Of a stretch of DNA of 40,923 nt, positions 8,705-17,215 are shown one piece after another. The notes beneath the pieces are model-generated. The model was given only the letters and a program-made list of their open reading frames with translations, ran no database searches and was not told the DNA's origin. The position numbers were made by a program, and so were the translations under genes. Position 1 is the first letter of the stretch; every line of letters begins with the position of its first letter. Source of the stretch: Chloroflexota bacterium (GTDB taxonomy: Bacteria; Chloroflexota; Anaerolineae; Aggregatilineales; Ch27); the NCBI GenBank assembly GCA_019873685.1, contig JAIOAT010000031.1, positions 1-40,923 on the forward strand. Direction: 5' to 3'.

Positions 8705-9424
8705 GTGCAACAGCCTGGTGCAGCACAGACCCACCAGGGAGCATCCGCCTTCACCAACGGGTGGATGCTCCTCAAACAACATATCCTTCTTCCGGCGCTC
8801 GACCTGGTCTTCCCGCCAGCGTGTGTGGGTTGCGGTCGGGTGGGAACCCAGATGTGCCCCGAATGCCAGGCAGCCCTGATCCATGAGCCGATTATCCAGC
8901 ACGATCCCCTGCCGCCCCTGCTGGGAGTGGGTGCACTGGGCGCCTTCGACGGCGTCATCCAGACCGCGGTGCACGCGCTGAAGTACGACCACATCACAGA
9001 TCTGGCGGATGTGCTGGGCGGGTTACTGGCAGACCTGCTACGGCAGGCCGCCTGGCCGCAGGCCACCATCGTGCCTGTCCCCCTCCACTCCAGCCGACTA
9101 CAACAGCGCGGCTTTAACCAGGCGGCGCTGCTGGGCCGGGCTATCGCCCGCAATCTGGGCTGGCCATTTGATGAACACCTGCTTAGCCGTGTGCGGCAGA
9201 CGGCCAGCCAGGTAGGTCTTGGCTACCACGAGCGGCAGGTCAATGTCCGGGATGCCTTTGCCGTGGAGCATCCCGATCGGGTTCAGGGAGCCAGCTTTCT
9301 GCTGGTGGATGATGTGTACACCACCGGCGCTACTCTGCATGAATGTGCAGCATGCCTGGCCGAACAGGGAGCAAGTGCTGTTCGCGCCGTCGTTGTTGGG
9401 CGAGCCGGTTTTGCCGGCGGCTGA
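8705..9424 (+). CDS. comF: ComF-like phosphoribosyltransferase-fold protein
   Basis: A ComF/ComFC-family protein of up to 239 residues, linked in other bacteria to DNA uptake and handling. It has an N-terminal four-Cys zinc site (C40, C43, C51, C54: CVGCG and CPEC), then a type I phosphoribosyltransferase fold with the PRPP loop LLVDDVYTTGAT near the C-terminus and the family sequence QRGFNQA. The start is uncertain: GTG at 8705 or ATG at 8765 (219 residues). Neither has a good Shine-Dalgarno sequence, and the second lies inside a strong hairpin. hpf follows 55 bases later. A comFC-hpf neighbourhood is also known in Bacillus relatives. Confidence 0.82.
   Translation: MQQPGAAQTHQGASAFTNGWMLLKQHILLPALDLVFPPACVGCGRVGTQMCPECQAALIHEPIIQHDPLPPLLGVGALGAFDGVIQTAVHALKYDHITDLADVLGGLLADLLRQAAWPQATIVPVPLHSSRLQQRGFNQAALLGRAIARNLGWPFDEHLLSRVRQTASQVGLGYHERQVNVRDAFAVEHPDRVQGASFLLVDDVYTTGATLHECAACLAEQGASAVRAVVVGRAGFAGG
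8738..8771 (+). other. Strong hairpin at the comF start
   Basis: GGAGCATCC (8738-8746) pairs perfectly with GGATGCTCC (8763-8771). The stem continues inward through GC and G-U pairs to about 13 bp with an 8-base loop. No T-run follows on the plus strand. It may act as the end signal of the Tad operon or restrain comF translation, since the alternative ATG (8765) lies in its 3' arm. Confidence 0.5.
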
Positions 9425-9479
9425 GATCGCGCCAGATGTTCAGTGAGGTTCTTCGACGTTTCCGCGAAAGGAGCAAACC

Positions 9480-10061
9480 ATGGAGGTCCAAATCACAGCG
9501 AGGAATGTGGAGATCAGCCCACGTCTGCGCGAGCACGTCGAAAAGAAAGTCAGCAAGTTAGATCGCTATCTGCCCAACATCATCGATGCGCGGGTTGATC
9601 TGACTGCCGAACGCCAGAAAAAAGGAGGCGAACGAGCCGTTGCCCAGCTTACTGTGCGTGACCGGCGTGGCACCATCCTGCGCGTGGAGGACAAGAGCCA
9701 GGCCGACCTGTTCGCGGCTGTTGACGTGGCGCTCGACAAGATGTACCGGCGCATCCGCACGTACAAGGGCAAGCGCCGTCGTCGTAGTGGCGAACGCTTC
9801 GCGGAGCTTGAACCCGAACTGGCCGCCGCTGAGCCAGTCCCCGGGGAAACCAGCGCCGACTACGAGGAAGAAGCGAAAGCCGTGATCGTCCGCCACAAGG
9901 TGATCAACGTCACCCCGATGACGGAGGAAGAAGCGGTCGAACAGATGGAGCTTCTGGGCCACGATTTCTTTGTTTTCCTCAACCAGGAGACGGATGAGAT
10001 CAACGTTGCCTACCTGCGGGAAGACGGCAACTACGGTATCCTGCAACCCCGGATCGCCTGA
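9480..10061 (+). CDS. hpf: Long-form ribosome hibernation promoting factor
   Basis: A 193-residue HPF of the long type. The N-terminal S30AE/YfiA domain (about 1-105) binds the decoding centre of the 30S subunit. A variable linker (about 105-135) leads to the conserved C-terminal dimerisation domain (about 138-193, with HKVINVTPMTEEEAVEQMELLGHDFFVF split across the usual HPF tail motif) that drives 100S dimer formation. The ATG at 9480 follows a strong AAAGGAG site. It ends at a 14-bp hairpin terminator. The gene is probably expressed in stationary or stressed cells, as known for the family. Confidence 0.93.
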   Translation: MEVQITARNVEISPRLREHVEKKVSKLDRYLPNIIDARVDLTAERQKKGGERAVAQLTVRDRRGTILRVEDKSQADLFAAVDVALDKMYRRIRTYKGKRRRRSGERFAELEPELAAAEPVPGETSADYEEEAKAVIVRHKVINVTPMTEEEAVEQMELLGHDFFVFLNQETDEINVAYLREDGNYGILQPRIA

Positions 10062-10132
10062 GCCTCTGGAGAGAGACACAGGGGACGCGAACGCTTCACA
10101 TCCTAAGCAACAGTGAAACCTTGACCTGAATG

Positions 10133-10164
10133 AACCGGGGATTGCCGGCGGCAGTCCCCGGTTT
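10133..10164 (+). terminator. Rho-independent-like terminator after hpf
   Basis: AACCGGGGA (10133-10141) pairs with TCCCCGGTT (10155-10163), and an inner TGCC/GGCA stem closes a 3-base loop, giving about 14 bp in all. Only a short TTT (10162-10164) follows, so efficiency is uncertain. Confidence 0.6.
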
Positions 10165-10188
10165 ACTGCCCCCAAGAGGAGACAAGAG

Positions 10189-11319
10189 ATGGCCGGCGAA
10201 GCCATTGGCGCTGTCATTATGATCGGCAGGGGCGGCCACACCCCCCAGGAAATGCTGGTTGCCGCCGCCCAGCGCGCCTGCACCCTCGACCTGATCAGCG
10301 CTTTGCAGCGCCAGGGCATCAACCGCCTCATCCTGGCCACGCCAGACGCAGACTGGCTGCCCGCCGGAACGCCCGTCACAGTCGATCGCGATCCTCCCGG
10401 CGATTTCGTCTTCGGGCGCCGCCTGGCGGAAGTCATCCAGCGCCACGCGCTGTCCCGGGTGCTTTACTTCGGTGGCGGGAGCACCCCGCTGCTCGACGAC
10501 CACACGCTGAGTCAGATCATAGCGATGCTGGATCGCCCACCCGCCACCGCAGCTAGCACGCCAGATCGAGCAGCCCTGACCAACAACCTGCACTCCAGCG
10601 ATTGGCTGGCGCTTACCGATGCGCTGGACGCGCTGCCGATCATTCGCCAGGCCGACCGCGACAACAGCCTGGCCTGGCTGCTCAGTCACAGCGGCGCTTA
10701 CAACGTGCATGTCCTCTCCGGGAGTCGACCGGCTACCGGCATGGATCTGGACACACCCGCTGATCTGGGTATTGTCGCCCGCCATCCGGATATTCAACCC
10801 CATCTGGCAACCGCAGTGCGTCATCCTCTGCTCGACTCCCTGCCGGTACAGCAGATCGCCAGGATTGCCGCTACGCCAGAGAGCCATCTGACCCTGATCG
10901 GGCGCGTTTCGCCACAGGCCTGGGGGGCGCTCAACCGCGCCACCCAGTGCTGGGTGCGTGTGTTTGCAGAGGAACGGGGCATGGTCGCCAACGGCAGGCT
11001 GGCCCGTGGAGAAGTCCGATCCCTGATCGGCGAACTGATCCGCCTGCAAGGCCCGCAAACCTTTTTCAAGACGCTGGCTGAGATGACCCAGGCGGCAATT
11101 ATCGACAGCCGACCCCTGATGGCAGCCTGTGGCCGCTGGCCGGATGACGCAGACCGCTTCGCCTCCGATTTGTTCCTGGTCGACAGCATCAAAGATGGCT
11201 GGTTGCGTGACTTCACCGCTGCCGCCAGGGAAGCGCCCATCCCTGTCTTGCTGGGAGGTCATGGCGTGGTCGCTGGCAGCCTGTACGCCCTGGTGGAGAC
11301 TATTGAGCGAGCGGGATAA
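10189..11319 (+). CDS. Unrecognised protein with a nucleotidyltransferase-like N-domain
   Basis: A 376-residue protein of unknown function. The first 200 residues resemble a GT-A/MobA-CofC-type nucleotidyltransferase fold: alternating strand-helix pattern, GGGSTP at 95-100 and the family-typical MDLDTPADL at 185-193. The usual nucleotide-binding loop (GGxSxRMG) is absent from the N-terminus, which instead reads IGRGGHTPQEM. The C-terminal 175 residues carry no motif I know and end in a Gly-rich segment (LLGGHGVVAGSL). The ATG at 10189 follows GAGGAGA at 10176-10182. The gene converges with the minus-strand cluster only 10 bases later. The fold assignment is an inference. Confidence 0.7.
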   Translation: MAGEAIGAVIMIGRGGHTPQEMLVAAAQRACTLDLISALQRQGINRLILATPDADWLPAGTPVTVDRDPPGDFVFGRRLAEVIQRHALSRVLYFGGGSTPLLDDHTLSQIIAMLDRPPATAASTPDRAALTNNLHSSDWLALTDALDALPIIRQADRDNSLAWLLSHSGAYNVHVLSGSRPATGMDLDTPADLGIVARHPDIQPHLATAVRHPLLDSLPVQQIARIAATPESHLTLIGRVSPQAWGALNRATQCWVRVFAEERGMVANGRLARGEVRSLIGELIRLQGPQTFFKTLAEMTQAAIIDSRPLMAACGRWPDDADRFASDLFLVDSIKDGWLRDFTAAAREAPIPVLLGGHGVVAGSLYALVETIERAG

Positions 11320-11329
11320 ACAAGCACAG

Positions 11330-12091
11330 TCATCGGGCCTGGCGCCAGCGGGCGGCCAGTTTGCGGTACTTCAGCCACTCATACCAGGCCATCAACAGGC
11401 TCAACCACAGGCCGTGCAGGCCGTCGCGGTAGCCCTGCAGCGTAAAGAAGCGCCAGCGAAACTGTCGCAGGGGCTGCAAAACGAAGTTGTGCGGGCGGGG
11501 CCGCTGGCCCTGCTCAAACAGGATGCTGGCGTCGATCTCCGCGTAGCGGCGCTGTTTGGCGATGAAATGCGCCAGGTCGCGGTAGTTGTAATGGATCAGC
11601 GGGTGCTGTAACGTGCCGCGCGGGCCATCCAGCAGGACAACCTCGTGCACCGGTCGGGCCGGGTCGTAGCGCGCCCGACCGCGACGCAACAGACGTGTCT
11701 GGTAATCCGGATACCAGCCTGTATGCCGCGTCAAGTGTCCAAAAATATAGTTGAAACGCGGGATGCCATAACCGTCCGCCTGCCCGGTCTCAATCGTCGC
11801 TCTGATCTCGGCGGCCAGTTCCGGGGGGACACGCTCATCAACGTCGACGAAGAGCACCCAATCGCTTTCCACCGCCTCCAGCGCCGCATTACGATGATGG
11901 GCATAGTCGTCAAACGGGCGGCGGATCGCCCGCGCTCCAGCCTCCTCAGCCACCCGAACAACCTTGTCAGCGACGGAACTGGTGGCGTCCACGAACACCA
12001 GCACATCATCGGCAAAGCGTACTGTTTCGATGCACGGCCGGAGATGATCCAGTTCGTTGTGGCAGAGGATAATTGCCGCCAGAGTGGTCAT
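11330..12091 (-). CDS. Family 2 glycosyltransferase (WaaE/KdtX-like)
   Basis: A 253-residue GT-A glycosyltransferase. Residues 1-100 carry the nucleotide-sugar fold (LAAIILCHNE, FVDATSSV) with the metal-binding DxD-type motif VDVDE (82-86). FDDYAHHRN and the HTGWYPDYQTRLLRRG and HEVV segments match the WaaE-like group, which adds sugars to cell-envelope glycans. The C-terminus (about 195-240) has an amphipathic or hydrophobic stretch that may touch the membrane. The start overlaps the stop of the next upstream gene (ATGA), so the two are translationally coupled. The acceptor is unknown. Confidence 0.87.
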   Translation of the reverse strand: MTTLAAIILCHNELDHLRPCIETVRFADDVLVFVDATSSVADKVVRVAEEAGARAIRRPFDDYAHHRNAALEAVESDWVLFVDVDERVPPELAAEIRATIETGQADGYGIPRFNYIFGHLTRHTGWYPDYQTRLLRRGRARYDPARPVHEVVLLDGPRGTLQHPLIHYNYRDLAHFIAKQRRYAEIDASILFEQGQRPRPHNFVLQPLRQFRWRFFTLQGYRDGLHGLWLSLLMAWYEWLKYRKLAARWRQAR

Positions 12092-13032
12092 AGCGCCGCC
12101 ACCGCCCGGTACGCTTCAGCCAACGCGGCACGCTGTGCTGCATCCAGCACCCGCTCCTGCGCCAGCTGGCGCAGCCTGCGGCTCATGCCCAGCCGCACCA
12201 CGGCCCGGATCGCCGCAACCTTCAGCGGGGGATAGTGCTTGCGGTACAGTTGAAAGCGGCTGCGCCACAGATTCAGGTAGCTCTGCGGTCGCACCTGAGA
12301 AGTGCTGCGCCCTTCCAGATGGATGACCCGCGCCCGGGGGACGCAGAGCACCCGCCAGCCCGCCCTCTGGATGCGCATGGCCCAGTCGATTTCCTCACAG
12401 TACATAAAGAACTGCTCGTCAAACATCCCTACCTGCTGAATCACCTCGCGGCGTAGCATCATCGTCGCGCCCAGAACAAAATCCACCCGGAACGGCTTCC
12501 CCTGCTCGTACAGCCAGCGGGGATAGCGACCGTTCAACCGGGTGTTGTACAAACGCGGCGGCAATGGCAGCAGGTCAAAGGCTGTCTGCCACACGCCCGG
12601 GAAGGCGAAAGCGCTGTGCTGAAAGCTGCCATCGCCGTAAGTCAGGCGCGCGCCAACCAACCCGTTAGTCGGCGCGGCAAACAGCGCCTCATACAGCGTG
12701 CGGATGGCGCGGTCCTGCACCAGTGTATCCGGATTCAGCAGGAATACCGCCTCCGGTAGATCAACGGCAGCTGCCTGTCCGAAGCCTAGCGCCCGCAGCG
12801 CCAGATTGTTCCCGGCGGCAAAACCCAGGTTTTCCGCGCTGGCAATCACCTGTACATCCGGGAAGCGTGCACGAATCGCCTCCACGGTGCCATCCGTGGA
12901 GGCGTTATCCACCACCCAGACCTGCCCTTCCGGGCCATTCCGCGCCAGGTCTTCCCTGGCCGTGCGCACCGCTTCCAGAGCCAGATCGCGCACATTCCAG
13001 GTCACGATGATGACAGCGACCGTCACGCTCAC
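12088..13032 (-). CDS. Family 2 glycosyltransferase (rhamnosyltransferase-like)
   Basis: A 314-residue GT-A enzyme of the group that includes dTDP-rhamnosyltransferases. Recognisable motifs are VVDNASTDGT (40-49), NLGFAAGNN (68-76), LLNPDT (98-103), the GATMMLRRE acceptor-loop motif and the FDEQFFMYCEEIDWAMR catalytic region. It is probably cytoplasmic and acts on a lipid-linked or cell-wall glycan. The start is GTG at 13032, overlapping the TGA of the PhnD-like gene, and its own stop overlaps the start of the next glycosyltransferase. The three genes therefore read as one coupled unit. The acceptor is unknown. Confidence 0.88.
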   Translation of the reverse strand: MSVTVAVIIVTWNVRDLALEAVRTAREDLARNGPEGQVWVVDNASTDGTVEAIRARFPDVQVIASAENLGFAAGNNLALRALGFGQAAAVDLPEAVFLLNPDTLVQDRAIRTLYEALFAAPTNGLVGARLTYGDGSFQHSAFAFPGVWQTAFDLLPLPPRLYNTRLNGRYPRWLYEQGKPFRVDFVLGATMMLRREVIQQVGMFDEQFFMYCEEIDWAMRIQRAGWRVLCVPRARVIHLEGRSTSQVRPQSYLNLWRSRFQLYRKHYPPLKVAAIRAVVRLGMSRRLRQLAQERVLDAAQRAALAEAYRAVAAL

Positions 13033-14033
13033 TCTCCCAGGGCCACAAAATCCAGACCTGACGCCTGGGCAAATTGCCGGAAGGCAGCAAAGCTCTCCGC
13101 TGTCACGCGCTCCAGGCTATCCTGCTGCAGGATACCGGCCAGAGTGTCCGCCCGGCTGGCATCCGCCGCGATCTGCAGGAAGACATCGCTCAGCGGGATG
13201 CGGATGTGCAGCGGTACAGTAGGCGGATAAACCAGGACGTTGTACGGGATAAGCGGCGACTCGCTCACCGAAACCACGCGGGTTGCCAGGTCCTCCAGCG
13301 TCCGCACGGTTTCGCCTGCTCCGCTGCGCAGGTAACCGGAAGGCACCACCCCGCCCTGGCAATCGCCGTTATAGAGGCCGGTCACGACAGCGTCATAGTT
13401 CTCGACATCGACAATGGCTTCCAGATCGGTCACCGGATTGACGCCCGCCGTACGAAGCATCATCTCCGCCGCCAGCCAGGCAGCATCTTCGCCTGTGGCC
13501 CGGCAAACCCGCCTCCCGGCCAGAAGGGCCAGATCGTCAGCGCTGACCTCATCCCCGGCAAATTCAGCCGCCAGCAGCATCTCCACCTGAAAGCCGGCCC
13601 GCCGGTTGCGCACGACCTGCAGCGCCGGGTCCGCGCATCCCGCCGCCTCCGCTGCCACCAGCGCAAAGCCGTCCAGCCAGCCAGCCACCGGCGTCGCACT
13701 GCAGAGCTGAGCCACGATCTGGCCGTAGCTATCCGCAAGCTGAACTTCTACCCGCAGGCCGGTCAGTTCCGCGATCAGGGCTTCCAGGGAATCCGCCGCC
13801 GGTGCCGCCTCGCGACGCGCTCCCTGCGGCACCATCAGCACAGTAAGCGGCCGTTCCTCAGAGGCAAGCGGAACCGCCGTAGGCACTTCCGGCAGCGGCG
13901 TGGATCGCGGCGTTGCCGTCGCCGTCGGGAGGGGGGTAGGCGTCGGCGTGCCGCCGCCACAGGCGGCGCTCAACAGACCCACCACTGCGACGACCAGCAT
14001 TGCTGCCCACAAAGATGGTGCGCGGCGTTTCAT
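13029..14033 (-). CDS. PhnD-like substrate-binding lipoprotein
   Basis: A 334-residue exported lipoprotein with a signal peptide and lipobox LSAAC (Cys25), a Gly and Thr/Pro-rich tether (about 26-60), then a periplasmic-binding-like domain of the phosphate/phosphonate type (PhnD/PBP2: LTVLMVPQGA, LIAELTGLRVEVQLADSYGQIVAQL split by the normal hinge, and a late DVFLQIAADASRA helix). No permease or ATPase partner is nearby. Instead the gene overlaps two glycosyltransferases, so its ligand and role in transport are open. It may be a soluble-receptor relic or a sensor for the envelope glycan pathway (inference). Confidence 0.78.
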   Translation of the reverse strand: MKRRAPSLWAAMLVVAVVGLLSAACGGGTPTPTPLPTATATPRSTPLPEVPTAVPLASEERPLTVLMVPQGARREAAPAADSLEALIAELTGLRVEVQLADSYGQIVAQLCSATPVAGWLDGFALVAAEAAGCADPALQVVRNRRAGFQVEMLLAAEFAGDEVSADDLALLAGRRVCRATGEDAAWLAAEMMLRTAGVNPVTDLEAIVDVENYDAVVTGLYNGDCQGGVVPSGYLRSGAGETVRTLEDLATRVVSVSESPLIPYNVLVYPPTVPLHIRIPLSDVFLQIAADASRADTLAGILQQDSLERVTAESFAAFRQFAQASGLDFVALGE

Positions 14034-14130
14034 GGACTCAATCCCTCAGTGAGTACCGATGCGCTGCAGGTTATGGTACAGCTAAACCTCGACCCCGGCA
14101 AACCGGCGGCGCCCCGAAGACTCGCCCGAT

Positions 14131-15510
14131 CTATCGCTGCGGCCCCGGCTGAATCTCGACCCACCGCCGATCCACATTCGATTGCACCACGGCCACATCC
14201 TCATGAATCAGCCCGATCCAGCAGGGCTGCGGGTTCCGCTGCGGTAGAATTTCGGTCAGTCGCACGCCTCCCCAGACGACAGCCTGCGCACCGGGCGGCA
14301 GGTAGTAGTAGGTCTCCCCGCCTTCTTCCACTGCCTGCAGATCTTCCACCGAGCCGATAGCCCAGCGCCAGGGGTAGCTGCTCTTGACCGTGTCGCATTC
14401 CAGGCCGATCCGCCAGACGCCAGACTGGTCATACCAGCCGATGCCGCTGGCTCGTTGATCCTGCTGGTAGACGGTTCCCGGCGGCGGGCCGCTGGTCCGC
14501 AGTCCGACTGAACCGTCATTGGTCACCGTCAGGCGAAACACCAGCATATCCCCCTGTAACACCACCTCACTTTCTGTGATGATGGATTCGACGCCCTGCG
14601 GCACCGGGATCAGTTCACCGGGGGTATCGGCATCGGTGTAATAGGTATCGCGGTAGGGCATCGTATCATAGAACACGGTGGTGCCAGTTGGCTGCGGGTA
14701 GATCGCCCCGATCGGCGTGCCACCATCCGCAATTGTCAGGTTGCCGGTGCGCCGCACACGTTGTCCGACAGCATCCTCCGCCTCCACCACGACGGTATAC
14801 TCGCCGTCCGGCGGCGGCTCTTCTCCAGCGTCGATGCCGCCGTCATAGTCGAATTCATGCATCCCGGCCTTGCCAAAGGTCAGCCCTTCATTGCGCTCGG
14901 TGATGTACTGACGCTGCCCTTCCGCATTCAGCAGATACATGGTCAGGGTGGCGTCCTTCTCCACATACACGTAGATCGTCACCCGGTCATCCAGACCATC
15001 CTGATTGGGTGTAAAACGCGCCGGCGACAGCGTGAACCCGGAGATATCCGGCAAGCGCGAATCGGCGCCCTCGATGGTCAGGGTTCCGCTGGCCGACATT
15101 GCCTCGCCGCTTTCCGCTGTCGCGGTTAACGCCCAAGTATACTCGCCATCAGGCATCAGCCGGGTCTCAACCTCGCTCCGCACAGTCTCCCCCGGCAGCA
15201 CATAACCATCCACAAGGCCGCCGAATAGCACGCTGTACTCGCCAGCAACACGCGCCTGGCGCTCCCGGAAGACAAAGCGATTACCCGCTGCATCCGTGAA
15301 ATCGAGTGTGATGGCAGCCGGCCGGGCGAGTGTATAGCGAAACGTGGTCAGGTCTTTGTCGCCATCAGCATTTGGCGAAATACGAGCGTCATCAAACCCT
15401 GCCGCGACAATCAGGGGCAGCGGCGGCCTGAGCGCCAGCGCGCCCAGCGCCAGCGCTACCGCCAGCGCCACCAGGGCTACAATCACCGTCAACAGGCGCG
15501 GAATTCGCAT
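14131..15510 (-). CDS. Exported protein with FlgD Ig-like repeats
   Basis: A 459-residue protein with a single N-terminal membrane segment (about 7-28) and a large extracellular part. Two FlgD-type Ig-like modules start with the family motif: SPNADGDKD at 45-53 and TPNQDGLDD at 167-175. Each contains PDGEYT-type turns. The last 150 residues (about 310-459) form a separate beta-rich region with NDGSVGL and a PCWIGL Cys, of unknown family. It is likely anchored at the cell surface. It lies 97 bases upstream of the PhnD-like gene in the same direction. Function unknown; structural or binding roles are typical for such modules. Confidence 0.72.
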   Translation of the reverse strand: MRIPRLLTVIVALVALAVALALGALALRPPLPLIVAAGFDDARISPNADGDKDLTTFRYTLARPAAITLDFTDAAGNRFVFRERQARVAGEYSVLFGGLVDGYVLPGETVRSEVETRLMPDGEYTWALTATAESGEAMSASGTLTIEGADSRLPDISGFTLSPARFTPNQDGLDDRVTIYVYVEKDATLTMYLLNAEGQRQYITERNEGLTFGKAGMHEFDYDGGIDAGEEPPPDGEYTVVVEAEDAVGQRVRRTGNLTIADGGTPIGAIYPQPTGTTVFYDTMPYRDTYYTDADTPGELIPVPQGVESIITESEVVLQGDMLVFRLTVTNDGSVGLRTSGPPPGTVYQQDQRASGIGWYDQSGVWRIGLECDTVKSSYPWRWAIGSVEDLQAVEEGGETYYYLPPGAQAVVWGGVRLTEILPQRNPQPCWIGLIHEDVAVVQSNVDRRWVEIQPGPQR

Positions 15511-15597
15511 GGCACAGACTCCTTCAGCAAAACGCCGGGAGTGTAACGCACAGGCGCCGCCAGTGGCAAATCGCCGGGGCTGGCGGGTGCCCGGCTG

Positions 15598-17166
15598 CTA
15601 CGGCGCTGTTGACCCGCCAACCCAGCCCAGAATACGAATCTGTCCACGCAGATCGGCGGAATGGTTGACCGAACTGAACCCGTTAGCATTGGCGATATAC
15701 AGGTCAAGTCGACCGTCAATACGCGGGTTGATGCCTGAGTAAGCGATCCAGTTACCATCCGGTGAGAAGATCGGATCACAGACCGTCGGCGGAGGGTTGG
15801 TGCTGGAAATTGGTTCCAGGTTCTCGGTCATGACCACCAGGCCATAAGGACACTGGCCGCGTCGGCCCGCAAAAGCCACTCGCTTACCGTCCGGCGACCA
15901 GCTGGCAGTCAGGGCAAAGCGCGCAAAATTGTACCGATCGGTGCTGGCGATGAACTGGCCGCTGGCATCCATGACGGTGATATCGGTCACATCTGCCGCC
16001 CGCTGGAAGAGCACCCGCTCGCCATCCGCCCGCCAGCTCTCCGCCAGATAGTAACCGGAGCCTTCCTGTCCCGGCAGGCTGATCTGCCGGACTTCACCGC
16101 TGGCCAGATCGGCCTGCCAGAGCAGGCGGAAGTTGTCACCCTGCACAGGATTACCGGTGACAAAGCCGATCGTTCCGGCGTTGATCCAGTACGGCGGCTC
16201 GCTGACCAGCTGATCCCCCAGCTGGCGGACCTGCCCCGAAGCCAGTTCGACGACATACAGGTGACCACTGGTGGGGCCGCCTGGCCGCTCTTCAAAACAG
16301 CCGTCGCCGGGCCGCCAGCTGGGGCACTCCGCCCGATCGGAGACAAATACCAGGTAGCGCCCATCCGGAGACCACGCCGGCCACAGATCGTACCCGCCGC
16401 TGGGGGCAACAACCTGCAAATCCGTCCCATCGGCGTTCATCACGTAGATATCCACATCGTATTCGTTGGCGGCGGCCAGGGCGATCTGCGTCCCACCCGG
16501 CGACCAGCGCGGTGGGTTAAAGAACCCGCGCTGGTTGAAGTCGTTCAGTCGCAGCACCCGCGAACTGACGCCAATGGTCAGATCGAAAACATACAGACCG
16601 TTGCGCTCCGGGGTGTCTGTTGTGCTTAGCAGGTAGGCGACTCGCTCGCCTGTTGGCGCCCAGTAGACCCGCTCATCCGTGCTGGAAGGCAGATTCAGGA
16701 CAGGCACCCGCTGGCCGGTACGGGGATTGACCAGATACAGCGTCTGGACATTCGTCTCCGGCTGGGGGGTGCGCGGATCGCCAACACCATCCCGGTCGTT
16801 GATGTTCACAAACGCCACCCACGGCTCGGTCAGCGCCTGGCCCAGCGGCGGCTGCACCTCGCTCATCGTCCAGTGATCCCCGGCGAAAGCCAGCGTCGGC
16901 CAGGGTGTGGCCGTTGGCAACGGGGTATCGCTGGGCGTTGGTGTGATCGTTGGTGTGCGCGTTGCGGTTGGCGTCAGCGTGGCGGTGGGAGTGAGCGTCG
17001 CGGTAGGCGTGTTACTCGGCGTGACCGTCAGTGTGGGCGTCAGAGTCGGCGTCGGGGTGGGCGTGGGCGTAGGCGCTTCACACGCCGCCAGAGCCAGCGC
17101 CGCCAGGCTGATCAGCGCCAGGCGCAGGCAAAACTCAGCAGACAGGGTATGTCGTCGTGAATCCAA
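15598..17166 (-). CDS. TolB/WD40-like beta-propeller lipoprotein
   Basis: A 522-residue lipoprotein. The signal peptide ends in the lipobox LALAAC (Cys29). A Thr-Pro linker of about 60 residues (31-91) follows, then a beta-propeller built of PD40/TolB-like blades with repeated W(S/A)PDG motifs ([42 protein letters not shown]). The start is TTG at 17166, the only start in frame before the signal peptide, with AAGG nine bases upstream. It is exposed outside the membrane and probably binds proteins or ligands. The linker may cross the cell wall. Exact role unknown. Confidence 0.8.
   Translation of the reverse strand: MDSRRHTLSAEFCLRLALISLAALALAACEAPTPTPTPTPTLTPTLTVTPSNTPTATLTPTATLTPTATRTPTITPTPSDTPLPTATPWPTLAFAGDHWTMSEVQPPLGQALTEPWVAFVNINDRDGVGDPRTPQPETNVQTLYLVNPRTGQRVPVLNLPSSTDERVYWAPTGERVAYLLSTTDTPERNGLYVFDLTIGVSSRVLRLNDFNQRGFFNPPRWSPGGTQIALAAANEYDVDIYVMNADGTDLQVVAPSGGYDLWPAWSPDGRYLVFVSDRAECPSWRPGDGCFEERPGGPTSGHLYVVELASGQVRQLGDQLVSEPPYWINAGTIGFVTGNPVQGDNFRLLWQADLASGEVRQISLPGQEGSGYYLAESWRADGERVLFQRAADVTDITVMDASGQFIASTDRYNFARFALTASWSPDGKRVAFAGRRGQCPYGLVVMTENLEPISSTNPPPTVCDPIFSPDGNWIAYSGINPRIDGRLDLYIANANGFSSVNHSADLRGQIRILGWVGGSTAP
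16894..17076 (-). repeat. Thr-Pro linker repeat in the WD40-like lipoprotein
   Basis: Imperfect tandem repeats (GGCGT and GGTGT units on the plus strand) that encode TPTPT, TATLTP and similar units at residues 31-91. This is low-complexity coding DNA, not an intergenic repeat. Such tethers are prone to length change. Confidence 0.7.
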
Positions 17167-17215
17167 TGGCCTTTACCTTTTCGCTTGAATCGGGTGAAAA
17201 GTCACCGGAAGGCGA

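Noticed and set aside
13074..14360. A 428-residue open frame antisense to the PhnD-like gene
   Set aside because: Its composition is Arg/His/Gln-rich without any domain, and the minus-strand lipoprotein has a clear signal peptide.
16894..17076. Possible CRISPR-like or intergenic tandem repeat
   Set aside because: The repeat is in frame and encodes the Thr-Pro linker of a lipoprotein. There are no regular spacers.
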